A stretch of DNA of 64,000 nucleotides from Alkalinema sp. FACHB-956 (GTDB taxonomy: Bacteria > Cyanobacteriota > Cyanobacteriia > Leptolyngbyales > Leptolyngbyaceae). Shown here one piece after another: positions 36,861-44,877 of this stretch. The DNA lies in NCBI RefSeq assembly GCF_014697025.1, contig NZ_JACJRC010000002.1:124001-188000 (forward strand), in the 5' to 3' direction. Every line of letters starts with the position of its first letter. Positions within the stretch are counted from its first letter, which is position 1. The position numbers were made by a program, and so were the translations under genes. The notes under the pieces were generated by a model. It had not been told where the DNA came from. It searched no databases and worked only from the letters and a program-made list of their open reading frames with translations.

Positions 36861-39482
36861 ATGACCGATCGCGTTGCTTCCCTCCCTTTAATCTTGGCTG
36901 GCCCGATTCTCCAGCATACGGATCCTGAGTCAGTGACGGTTTGGGTGGCCCTGAAAGCCCCTCGCCAAGTGACCCTACGGATTTATGCAACCTCGCAAAA
37001 TGGTGCTGGGATTGAGTCGTTACGGATGGAGGGGCAACGATCGACGGTACCCTTGGGGCAATTCCTCCATGTGGTGGCGGTGACGGCGACGAGTACGGTT
37101 GGGGATCAAGTGAGCGATCGGGCGACAGGTTCGTTAAAAGCCGGTGAAGTTTATGCCTACGATTTGGATTTTCAGCCCCTAGACTCCCCGGAAGGTGGGA
37201 TTTCACCGAACCTACGATCGAATCACCGATCGGTAACTCTGGAGGGATCGGTAACTCTGGAGGACGCCCTCTGCTCCCCAGCCTTCCCAGCGGTCACGAT
37301 CAGTTATTTTGACCACAGACTGCCCACCTTTGCCCTGCCGCCCCAGGAACTAGACAACCTCCGCCTCGTCCATGGTTCCTGCCGCAAACCCCACGGCGAC
37401 GGGGTCGATGCCTTGGCGACCTTGGATGATTTGATTGACCGGGCGATCGGTTCAGAACAACCCCGCCCCCACCAACTGTGGCTGACCGGGGATCAGATCT
37501 ATGGCGATGATGTGGCCGATCCCTTGCTTTGGGTCGCGACCCAGGTGGGGGATGATTTACTGGGCTGGCGGGAGGCATTGCAACTGCGCTCCAAGGCTGC
37601 CGCAGCGAAGCGATCGCCCTCTAACCGATCCCTCTCCAATCGCCCGCCCGCTGACTGCACCAGTTCCCCAATCGAGGCCCTAGAACCCCTGGCTGCTGAA
37701 GAATCGGAACAAGCCCGCACGGAATTACTGGCCGATTTGGCGATCGCGGAGGAATTGCGCCCCGGAACCCGCAGTCAGGTGGCGACCAAGGCGGCAGGAT
37801 TTACGGCAGGGTTATTGAAAAAGTCCCATAAGGTCAATAGTCATTTGCTGAGTTTGGGCGAATTCTATGCGGCCTATCTTTTAGCGTGGTCGCCGATTTG
37901 CTGGATCACACAATTTCCCACGGGCGCAGATCAATTTGGTCGATCGTCATCGCGCAAAGTCGATCCCCATCGCACGGCCAAGCAAGCGGCTAAACAATGG
38001 GATCGGGAAGTGCGGGATATCCAAGCCTTTATTCACAGCCTGTGGAAAGTGCGACGGGCGATCGCCAATGTGCCGATGTACTGCATTTTTGACGACCACG
38101 ATGTTAGTGATGATTGGTATCTCAATCAGGCTTGGTGTTTGCGCGTGTTGAGTAAACCCTTGGGGCGACGGGCGGTGCAGAATGCGTTACTGGCCTATGC
38201 TGTGTTTCAGGGCTGGGGCAATACCCCGGACCGATTTGCAGCGGGCCAGTTGGGGGAACAGTTGTTACAGGCGGCGGCGCAATGGTCGGCCTCCCAGGGG
38301 CAAGATGCTCAGGTTTGGGAACGGTTAGGACAGTTATTGGGAATGCCCCAGTTCGATCGCACGGGGGTTCCGATTTTCGTTCGGGATGGCGATATGTGGG
38401 TACTTAGTCGGCACCCCGACGCGCTTCCCTGGCATTACAGGTTACAGAGTCCTTGCCACGATGTGATCGTGCTGGATACCAGAACTTGGCGCGGCTACCC
38501 GATCGCAGAAAAGATCATCGCTCCACCGACATTATTATCTCCCAGCGCCTTTCAGGAGCAGTTACAAAAGCCGTTGCAGGAGATATCACAACAACCGTTG
38601 AATCCAGAAGTATCTAAGACAGACTCTACACGTCCCACTCGCATAACCTTTTTGATTGCACCAACCAATCTTTTTGGTTTACAGGCGATCGATTGGATTC
38701 AGCATTGGTATTTACGTCAGAATAAAGTCTTTGCCCATGATGTGGGGGATGCTTGGAATATTCGTCTACCAGCATTGGCGAACCTGTTGACAACATTGTT
38801 AAATCAAGACCAATCGGTTGTCGTTTTATCGGGGGATATTCACTATGGCGCGGCAGTGGCGCTAGATTACTACCCGTTAAATCCAGCCCAGGCCAGTCAT
38901 CGTCAATTGGTGCAGTTAACCTCTAGCGCTTTAAAAAATGAAGAATTGATCACTCGACTGATTCAAACGCGCTTGAAACAATGGCTGTTACCAGAACGCG
39001 ATCGTTTGTGGATTGGCTGGCAAGATCCGATCGCCATGATGCCTGTCGCAAAAGTTCCTAACTCTACGCAACCCGCCGATCGGCCATTCAACGATCGATC
39101 CCTCAACGATCGCCCCGTACCAGACTGGTATTGTAAACTGGCTTGGATTCGGCCTCGGCCTCCGCAGCGAGTGGGCCGGGTAATTGGTTTAGAGGCTCCG
39201 CAGCCAGGGCGATCGGAGGTAACGCATCGCCGTTTCTGGGGGAATCGATTACGGCGTTGGTTGGTCGATATCTTTGCGCCGCTGAATCATTGGTTTCAGG
39301 CAGGGTCTGAAGTGATCGGGCATAACAATTTAGGCCATGTGCAAGTTCGTTGGGATGCGGCCCAGCAACAATTTATTGTGACGCAGGATCTGTATTGGCG
39401 ACGATCTACGGCACCGAGTGTTCTAGTATGCAGTCGGTTTTGTACGTCAACCCACCAACCCGATCGTGGCAAGCAGCTGTAA
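36861..39482 (+). CDS. PhoD-type metallophosphatase family protein
   Basis: 873 residues. An N-terminal beta-sandwich (AGPILQHTDPESVTVWVAL) precedes the metallophosphatase: VHGSCRKPHG near 171, LTGDQIYGDDVA near 207, FDDHDVSDDW near 409 and VVVLSGDIHYGAAV near 655. This is the motif order of PhoD alkaline phosphatases/phosphodiesterases. No Tat or Sec signal is present at the N-terminus, unlike classical exported PhoD, so it is probably cytoplasmic or its export is unusual. Two inserts carry duplicated low-complexity segments (SNRSLSNRP; NDRSLNDRP). Starts 36 bases after the preceding gene and may share its transcript. Confidence 0.85.
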   Translation: MTDRVASLPLILAGPILQHTDPESVTVWVALKAPRQVTLRIYATSQNGAGIESLRMEGQRSTVPLGQFLHVVAVTATSTVGDQVSDRATGSLKAGEVYAYDLDFQPLDSPEGGISPNLRSNHRSVTLEGSVTLEDALCSPAFPAVTISYFDHRLPTFALPPQELDNLRLVHGSCRKPHGDGVDALATLDDLIDRAIGSEQPRPHQLWLTGDQIYGDDVADPLLWVATQVGDDLLGWREALQLRSKAAAAKRSPSNRSLSNRPPADCTSSPIEALEPLAAEESEQARTELLADLAIAEELRPGTRSQVATKAAGFTAGLLKKSHKVNSHLLSLGEFYAAYLLAWSPICWITQFPTGADQFGRSSSRKVDPHRTAKQAAKQWDREVRDIQAFIHSLWKVRRAIANVPMYCIFDDHDVSDDWYLNQAWCLRVLSKPLGRRAVQNALLAYAVFQGWGNTPDRFAAGQLGEQLLQAAAQWSASQGQDAQVWERLGQLLGMPQFDRTGVPIFVRDGDMWVLSRHPDALPWHYRLQSPCHDVIVLDTRTWRGYPIAEKIIAPPTLLSPSAFQEQLQKPLQEISQQPLNPEVSKTDSTRPTRITFLIAPTNLFGLQAIDWIQHWYLRQNKVFAHDVGDAWNIRLPALANLLTTLLNQDQSVVVLSGDIHYGAAVALDYYPLNPAQASHRQLVQLTSSALKNEELITRLIQTRLKQWLLPERDRLWIGWQDPIAMMPVAKVPNSTQPADRPFNDRSLNDRPVPDWYCKLAWIRPRPPQRVGRVIGLEAPQPGRSEVTHRRFWGNRLRRWLVDIFAPLNHWFQAGSEVIGHNNLGHVQVRWDAAQQQFIVTQDLYWRRSTAPSVLVCSRFCTSTHQPDRGKQL

Positions 39483-39592
39483 CTCAGTCCCTAAGACCAC
39501 TGGAGGCTATTGCCTCCCCATCAGTGGATTATTCAAAGGGAGATGCTGTCCCAAACCCCTGGATTAGCATCCCCCTGGGATTGAGAATCGAT

Positions 39593-40105
39593 TTATTTCA
39601 CACACCAAACTTCATACTCCACCACCAACCCAGGAAAAGCCAACGCATTGACAACCCGTAGAGTTCCTGCAGCGGGTTTTACCTGAACAGTTTGGAAATA
39701 ACCAGCAAAGCGCCCTAAAATTGCGTTGAAGTCGGCCTCGCTATAGCCATTCACAAGCGTAAATTCAATTCGAGCAATGTCACTGCGATTAAGTTGGTTT
39801 TGTCGCAAGAAGATATCTAACTCATTCAGAACGTAGTCGGTTTGAGCAATATAGTTACCAGGAGACACAATTGAGAAGTTAGGCTGTTGAGCTGCAATAC
39901 CGGAAAAGAAATACCAGTTTTTGATATTACTGAGTTTCAAACCCCAATTAAAAATACTCGTGAAGTTAGGTAAACGTGGATTTTCTAGCGCCTCTTTCCG
40001 CAAACCTTGACGATTGGTTTGGGCATTGACCGAGCTCACAAAAATAAAAATCACGAGCAGCGGCACAACCAAAAACACCAGTAATCTTTTGAGGTTCATC
40101 ATCAA
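39593..40105 (-). CDS. Exported Rid-family-like (YjgF/RidA) protein
   Basis: 170 residues with a signal peptide (LLVFLVVPLLVIFIFVSSVNA). The mature part, from about 80, resembles Rid proteins: PGNYIAQTDYVLNELDIFLR, then DIARIEFTLVNGYSEADFNA, and ends VVNALAFPGLVVEYEVWC. Cytosolic RidA removes reactive enamines using an Arg in a P-x-R-S/T motif; here the corresponding segment PAAGTLRVVNAL places an Arg three residues later, so activity is doubtful. Export is unusual for this fold. Confidence 0.65.
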   Translation of the reverse strand: MMMNLKRLLVFLVVPLLVIFIFVSSVNAQTNRQGLRKEALENPRLPNFTSIFNWGLKLSNIKNWYFFSGIAAQQPNFSIVSPGNYIAQTDYVLNELDIFLRQNQLNRSDIARIEFTLVNGYSEADFNAILGRFAGYFQTVQVKPAAGTLRVVNALAFPGLVVEYEVWCVK

Positions 40106-40220
40106 CCTTCACTTTGTTTCTATCAAAACAGATAAGAATGAAACAAGACTATCACTGATTCCTATCAACACCAAAGGCGGGATGCTGAATTTTTTATGAA
40201 GCTGTATAAACTTCAAATGA

Positions 40221-40403
40221 GCTGATAATACTACATCAATTCTTCAATACTACACATGGTATCGCTCCTATGTTGGCCCTCATCAAGTCTATGCTCTTCC
40301 AGAAATCTCATCCCCCAATCAGCTAAAGAAATACCAAGAGATGGTTTTTCCTGATTTTTCAGTGCCATTATGGAAATGTATTCTGTCCAATTTCATCTAT
40401 TGA
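40221..40403 (+). pseudogene. Startless reading frame, possible gene remnant
   Basis: Within the 320-base gap 40106-40425, 60 open codons end at TGA 40401-40403 and read QYYTWYRSYVGPHQVYALPE then NQLKKYQEMVFPDFSVPLW. The composition is protein-like but there is no start codon until close to the end. I recognise no family; it may be the tail of a lost gene. Confidence 0.25.
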
Positions 40404-40425
40404 TTGCCCAACTTAAAGGAGCTTT

Positions 40426-40890
40426 ATGTCGATCGACCTTGAACTGCCCAATATTACCCCCGAAGATGGATCGGGTTCAGTCAATTTGATTGAAGCGATC
40501 GAGACGGTAATCGCCAGCCTGGATACAACCGATTCAGCCATGGTCAGTCAAGGGGATAACGGGCATCTGTGGAAGTTTCAGTATGGGTCGGTCGAAGTTT
40601 TTGTCCAACTAACTGGCACCACCGATGATGATGTCCTGACAGTGTGGTCTCGGGTGCTGGTTCTTCCGGTGGCCAATGAAGCCGCCCTCACCCGCAAGCT
40701 CTTGGAAATGAATTGGCTCAGTACCTTTGAAGCCCGATTTGCGATCGCGGACAATCAAGTCATCGTCATGGCTAACCGAACCGTTGCAGAGATTTCTCCC
40801 GGCGAAATCTCCCGCGCGATCACGGTCGTTGCCACGATCGCCGATGACCATGACGAAGCCCTCATTGCCGAATTCGGTTCAAGCCATTAA
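40426..40890 (+). CDS. YbjN-like (type III chaperone-fold) protein
   Basis: 154 residues, ATG 40426 with aaaggag upstream. One domain with the alternating beta/alpha pattern of YbjN/SycE-like proteins: WKFQYGSVEVFVQLTGTTDD, VLVLPVANEAALTRKLLEMN and FAIADNQVIVMANRTVAEIS. Cyanobacterial members are small cytosolic proteins of unknown partner; the fold is that of secretion chaperones. The next gene (exported LprI-like) starts 97 bases downstream on the same strand. Confidence 0.7.
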   Translation: MSIDLELPNITPEDGSGSVNLIEAIETVIASLDTTDSAMVSQGDNGHLWKFQYGSVEVFVQLTGTTDDDVLTVWSRVLVLPVANEAALTRKLLEMNWLSTFEARFAIADNQVIVMANRTVAEISPGEISRAITVVATIADDHDEALIAEFGSSH

Positions 40891-40986
40891 CCCACCACTG
40901 TCCCTTCATGCCGAAATTCAGGAAACCAGGGATTTCAACCTGTATTCGGCTTTAGACAATCAATCTGAACGGTGGAGGAATACACT

Positions 40987-41481
40987 ATGCATCACAAACG
41001 ATCCTGGAGCTATGGGCCATCAGGACTCTTAACATCAGGACTCTTAACCATGGGTTTAATCCTTGTCCCATCTGCCCAAGCCAAGGAACTGCCCAACTGT
41101 CGCCAACCCAAAACCAACTTAGAAAAAAGCATTTGTCAAGCTGCGGTGAATTGCAATAAACCTGTTACGCAGTTAGACATGAATTTTTGCAGCGCTTGGG
41201 ATGCAGAGGTTAGCGATCGTCAACTTAATCAAGTTTATAAACAACTGAGACAACAAAACCGTCAATTTAACAATCAACACTCCAAAAAACGGGATAAATA
41301 TTTAGTCGATTCCCAATTAGCATGGCTCAAGTATCGCGATACCCATTGCCAATGGATTGCTAGCCGCTTCGATGGTGGCAGTGCCCAACCGATGCTCTAT
41401 AGCAGTTGTTTAGCGAATATCACGCAACAACGCACCAATGAGTTACAAGCAGAATTGGATGTTGAAAAATCGCTGCATTAA
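40987..41481 (+). CDS. Exported LprI-like protein (DUF1311 family)
   Basis: 164 residues from ATG 40987, which has ggagga seven bases upstream; the longer GTG start at 40972 would place the ribosome site inside the gene. Signal peptide ends ...LVPSAQAKE. The mature protein has Cys-rich helices (SICQAAVNCNKPVTQLD) and the LprI signature KKRDKYLVDSQLAWLKYRDT with HCQWIASRF. Related domains inhibit lysozyme. The signal peptide holds an in-frame 15-bp duplication (41020-41049, residues SGLLT SGLLT). Confidence 0.75.
   Translation: MHHKRSWSYGPSGLLTSGLLTMGLILVPSAQAKELPNCRQPKTNLEKSICQAAVNCNKPVTQLDMNFCSAWDAEVSDRQLNQVYKQLRQQNRQFNNQHSKKRDKYLVDSQLAWLKYRDTHCQWIASRFDGGSAQPMLYSSCLANITQQRTNELQAELDVEKSLH
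41020..41049. repeat. In-frame 15-bp duplication in a signal peptide
   Basis: tcaggactcttaaca followed by tcaggactcttaacc, lengthening the hydrophobic part of the LprI-like signal peptide by five residues. Confidence 0.9.
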
Positions 41482-41506
41482 GCATTCATGATAGCTCCGA
41501 TTGTCT

Positions 41507-42319
41507 ATGCCTGAAACTTGGCGATTGATTCCACACTTGTGTACCCATGGCGCAATGCAAATGGCGATCGATCGCTACTTTTTAACTCGCCATGCCTTGG
41601 GTACCCATCCGCCCGTACTCCGGTTTTACAGCTGGTCACCCGTTGCCCTGTCCCTCGGCTACCACCAGCGCAGCTATCCCGCAACCTGGCACGGCTTAAC
41701 CTGGCAAGGACAACCGATCGATCTCGTGCGCCGACCGACGGGAGGCAGGGCTGTTTTACATCAAGGTGATCTGACCTATGCTGTAGTTGCTTCCGGCTTC
41801 GCAACCAACCGGATGGAAAGCTATCAACAAATTTGTGAATTTCTGATTCAAGGGCTGGCGACGATCGGCATTGAACTCCACTACGGTAGCGCTGGACGGG
41901 GTTATATTCACAATCCCAATTGTTTCGGCACAGCAACGGCAGCGGATTTAGTGATGGCCGATGGGAGCAAGCTGATCGGCAGTGCCCAAGCCCGCAAGGG
42001 AAAGGCGATTTTGCAGCATGGTTCCATTCGCCTCACCCCCGATCGAACGTTATTTGCAACCGTCTTTGGTGAAACGGATTTATTCCTACCACAGTTATCT
42101 CCTCAGCAGCAGAATATCCATCAACTGATGGATGCGTTAATGCAAGCTGCAAGTGACTGTTTTGGAGTTACGTTCACAATCCAGCCGTTAACGCCTGATG
42201 AATTCCAGGAAATTCAGGAAATGATTGATTGTCTGGAAGATGTGAATCCCATTCCCTGGACTTCGTCCGATCGATCTACTCTCCAACCTGAATCGATCGA
42301 TGAATTTGATTCACGCTAG
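41507..42319 (+). CDS. Lipoate-protein ligase A-like (biotin/lipoyl protein ligase family)
   Basis: 270 residues from ATG 41507 (TTG 41501 also in frame). The ligase fold is clear: LRFYSWSPVALSLGYHQ, then RRPTGGRAVLHQGDLTYAV for the lipoyl-AMP site and SKLIGSAQARKGKAILQHGS with the catalytic Lys. Such enzymes attach or transfer lipoate/octanoate to E2 subunits and the glycine cleavage H protein; pdhC (E2) lies about 10 kb away in this window. It overlaps the 3' end of the convergent gene by 44 bases. Confidence 0.83.
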   Translation: MPETWRLIPHLCTHGAMQMAIDRYFLTRHALGTHPPVLRFYSWSPVALSLGYHQRSYPATWHGLTWQGQPIDLVRRPTGGRAVLHQGDLTYAVVASGFATNRMESYQQICEFLIQGLATIGIELHYGSAGRGYIHNPNCFGTATAADLVMADGSKLIGSAQARKGKAILQHGSIRLTPDRTLFATVFGETDLFLPQLSPQQQNIHQLMDALMQAASDCFGVTFTIQPLTPDEFQEIQEMIDCLEDVNPIPWTSSDRSTLQPESIDEFDSR

Positions 42320-42815
42320 CAGGAACTTGAGCACTTTGGTAAAAGGTGATTAGAACTATCGTTTCATCTACATTTTTAGCAATGTAAGTCGTGACACTAC
42401 CAATAAAATCTGCTTCATCGCTCGTTGCGTAAATCCTGACTGCGGGCTGGCCACTAATGCGTAAACGTTCTGTTTTCTGAATTGTGTTGGACATACCTCT
42501 GGGAGCAGGTTTAACCGCATCTTCTAAGGACTGATCGATAACGAATGCAGCCAACTTCACCATCCCTTTCGGTGCCATGCCCCCACCTTGGATGGGCGGT
42601 TTCTGGTTATAAAGTGTGATCGTTTCACCTTCAGAGCGATCGACCCAATGGGAGGGTGCCTTAAACTGAATACGATCGATTTTGTAGGTCTTCAGTTGTG
42701 CCTTCTGGGTTTGCGCTTGGGATGGAATGGCATTGCTGACAACGATCGTTGCTGGGAGCAAAGCTGGGAGCAAAATGGTCAAGAGTGCCGAGAGTGTCCA
42801 TAGGATTTTCTTCAT
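42276..42815 (-). CDS. Exported hypothetical protein, PsbP/DUF1795-like pattern
   Basis: 179 residues from ATG 42815, the start that puts the signal peptide (LLTILLPALLPATIVVSNAI... ending SQAQ) at the N-terminus; the frame is open to 42860. The mature part (IQFKAPSHWVDRSEGETITLY, then FIGSVTTYIAKNVDETIVLI) has the FxxPxxW opening and alternating strands of small PsbP/Mog1-like folds, but this is only pattern resemblance. Part of a run of exported proteins on the minus strand. Confidence 0.6.
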   Translation of the reverse strand: MKKILWTLSALLTILLPALLPATIVVSNAIPSQAQTQKAQLKTYKIDRIQFKAPSHWVDRSEGETITLYNQKPPIQGGGMAPKGMVKLAAFVIDQSLEDAVKPAPRGMSNTIQKTERLRISGQPAVRIYATSDEADFIGSVTTYIAKNVDETIVLITFYQSAQVPASVNQIHRSIQVGE

Positions 42816-42819
42816 AGGT

Positions 42820-43329
42820 TTAAAACACTTTCCAGTCTTCGCGATTGAGGAAAAAGCCATTGCCTTTGCCGTTGGTACAAGTTAAGCCTGCTTTGGTTGC
42901 TTTACAGCTAAACCCATTCTTTTTCCAGGTTTTGCCATAATCCAGCGTTGGATAATCCGGCGAATACATCGTATCGCCAACGCATAAAACCGTCGCGGGC
43001 TTTTTCGCTTTCGAGAGGCGCAGACCCGCACCCCAATCTAAATTGCAGGATTTGGGTTGACGGGGCATGGGATTGAGCTTGCTCCCGATTTCACAGCGAA
43101 GAATCGGTGATTCCTTAGCCAGATCACCCCCCACTTCATGGCTGATGCAGTAAATATTACCGCTAGGCAGCATGAAGCCATCACTATTTTCGATCGCCTG
43201 GGTCGGTTGGCCGATCGCCATGATTCCCACTGCCATTCCACTACTTAATAGTCCAATGCTCAATGCTCTAATACTCAACGCCCCAATACTCAACGCCCCA
43301 ATACTCAAGACTGTGTAGTGTGTCATCAT
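42820..43329 (-). CDS. Exported protein of the DUF6636 type
   Basis: 169 residues. The signal peptide is unusual: five tandem pentapeptides (LSIGA, LSIGA, LSIRA, LSIGL, LSSGM) form its hydrophobic core. The mature region begins near SDGFMLPSGNIYCISHE and contains paired Cys (ILRCEIG, KSCNLDWG, ATVLCVGD, GFSCKATKAGLTCTNGKGNG), the pattern of DUF6636 proteins, small secreted domains of unknown function in bacteria. It ends five bases before the start of the next minus-strand gene, so the two are probably cotranscribed. Confidence 0.7.
   Translation of the reverse strand: MMTHYTVLSIGALSIGALSIRALSIGLLSSGMAVGIMAIGQPTQAIENSDGFMLPSGNIYCISHEVGGDLAKESPILRCEIGSKLNPMPRQPKSCNLDWGAGLRLSKAKKPATVLCVGDTMYSPDYPTLDYGKTWKKNGFSCKATKAGLTCTNGKGNGFFLNREDWKVF
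43234..43308. repeat. Five in-frame 15-bp repeats in the DUF6636 signal peptide
   Basis: Units close to ccaatactcaacgcc (plus strand) encode the repeated LSIGA pentapeptides. The most similar units are near-identical, showing recent duplication; older ones have diverged. Confidence 0.88.
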
Positions 43330-43380
43330 TCACCAAGCAATTTTCTCAATTGGAACAAAATTATAAGGCAATGTGTGAGG

Positions 43381-43926
43381 TTACAGTCGCAGTTCCTCGC
43401 CAAATACCTTCAGCATGTTGCGCGTAGAGGTTATTGCGCGATCGGTGACTGACTGTCGTTCTTGTTGATTGAAAATAGTGCGCACCTTACTCTGAGACGG
43501 CTCAATGCCCACTTCAACTTCTGCAACCAAGCGACCCTTCTCAAAAATCCAAGCCTGCCCATTACCCGTATCTCGGAACGCATACAAGCGACCACCATAG
43601 AAGTAAGCCACTGGCCCATTGTCTCCGGGTGGCCCTTCTAGGGAGACCTTCATCACAAGATCTTCCATACGGCAAATGTCGTGCTTGAGACCATTTACTG
43701 TTTTCTGGTGAAACACACAGTGTTTGTCAGCAAAGCGGGTGCGCTGATCGAAGACTTGTTTGTAGGCCAATTTCTGCGATTTTTTCAGTGGCTGAGCTTG
43801 CGCGCCGATTGTCGTGACGGTTGTTGTGATAGTTGTCGTGACGAGGGTCGTGAGTGCAATAGCTGCCAGATCTGTAGTGATCCCCAGCATTAGCGTGAGA
43901 GAACAGACCCGAAAAAATTTAAACAT
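43381..43926 (-). CDS. Exported hypothetical protein
   Basis: 181 residues from ATG 43926 (MFKFFRVCSLTLMLG), preferred over the upstream frame start at 43983 because it begins at a normal signal peptide; the peptide is Thr-rich (TTLVTTTITTTVTTIGAQAQ). The mature sequence has a Cys pair (KHCVFHQKTV, KHDICRMED) and EGPPGDNGPVAYFYGGRLYA. I do not recognise a family. It is the third of three exported proteins on this strand (42276-43926). Confidence 0.6.
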   Translation of the reverse strand: MFKFFRVCSLTLMLGITTDLAAIALTTLVTTTITTTVTTIGAQAQPLKKSQKLAYKQVFDQRTRFADKHCVFHQKTVNGLKHDICRMEDLVMKVSLEGPPGDNGPVAYFYGGRLYAFRDTGNGQAWIFEKGRLVAEVEVGIEPSQSKVRTIFNQQERQSVTDRAITSTRNMLKVFGEELRL

Positions 43927-44040
43927 TCTCGATAATGATATTAATAGCTTATCTCTTAAAGTAGACGATGGATAATGATTCAATAATCAGTAAATTTACG
44001 ATACTTTAAGAAAACTGAATCAACTAGATCAACGTACCTC

Positions 44041-44085
44041 TGATGACGACGCCAGTGATGACGACGCCAGTGATGATGACGCCAG
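44041..44085. repeat. Three 15-bp tandem repeats, intergenic
   Basis: tgatgacgacgccag twice and tgatgatgacgccag once, between the divergent exported-protein and DUF1993 genes. The interval 43927-44227 holds no other feature I can support. Confidence 0.92.
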
Positions 44086-44227
44086 TAATTTGTCGATCAG
44101 TGTATTGAAGAGATTGAGCAATAGCTTGGTTATAGGAGGCCAAGGCAGATAGAGTAACCATCGTCGATTCTGCGAACTATCATAGAAAAAATGGTATGTG
44201 TAACCCAGTCGCTGGAGAATCGATCAA

Positions 44228-44758
44228 ATGTCGAGTCAAACCATAGAATTTTTCCGATCGCTCTTTGATAGCCGTTTGGCAACCCTGGAGCATCTTCTGA
44301 AATCTGCTCAGGCCCATCTTGGTGATAGCGATGCATTGCTTCAGCAGCGCATTGCACCCGATATGTTTCCCCTAGGAACTCAGATAGTCTTTACTTGCAA
44401 CCAACCCCGCAACTTTGCTCTGTGGTGTGAAGGCAAACCCGCTGATAATCTAGATCCAGAGGTTGCGTCCATGGGCGTAGCTTACGAGTACCTATCCGCT
44501 ACTCGCCAGTTACTGGCAGGAATTACTGCCGCAGATCATCAATTAGCGGAAGTCACCCGAATTAATCTTGGGCAAGGACTCTATTTGGAACTCTCTGGGA
44601 GTGCCTATGTCAATGATTTTTTGATTCCTAACCTCTACTTTCACCTAGTCACCGCCTATGACATTCTGCGGATGGCTGGAGTCCCGATCGGAAAACGGGA
44701 TTACATGCTGCACTTAGTCCCGTTTTTGAAACATGAGCCCTACGAAGACCGGAAATGA
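44228..44758 (+). CDS. DUF1993 family protein
   Basis: 176 residues covering the whole family length: FFRSLFDSRLATLEHLLKSA at the start and LPNLYFHLVTAYDILRMAGV-like sequence (LIPNLYFHLVTAYDILRMAG) at the end, with GKRDYMLHLV. DUF1993 proteins are helical bundles related to the DinB superfamily; metal-binding His are expected but function is unknown. Found widely in proteobacteria and cyanobacteria as single genes. Three degenerate 16-bp repeats follow its stop. Confidence 0.8.
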   Translation: MSSQTIEFFRSLFDSRLATLEHLLKSAQAHLGDSDALLQQRIAPDMFPLGTQIVFTCNQPRNFALWCEGKPADNLDPEVASMGVAYEYLSATRQLLAGITAADHQLAEVTRINLGQGLYLELSGSAYVNDFLIPNLYFHLVTAYDILRMAGVPIGKRDYMLHLVPFLKHEPYEDRK

Positions 44759-44781
44759 TAAATCATCCAGGAATGCCATGG

Positions 44782-44829
44782 GCGATCGATAGAACGAGCA
44801 ATCGCTGGAACGAGCGATCGGTGGAACAA
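44782..44829. repeat. Three degenerate 16-bp repeats after the DUF1993 gene
   Basis: gcgatcgatagaacga, gcaatcgctggaacga and gcgatcggtggaacaa, starting 23 bases after the stop. A separate 12-bp duplication (gttatttgcgcc) follows at 44831-44854. Confidence 0.85.
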
Positions 44830-44877
44830 TGTTATTTGCGCCGTTATTTGCGCCCGATCGCTCAGCATTTCCTCACC

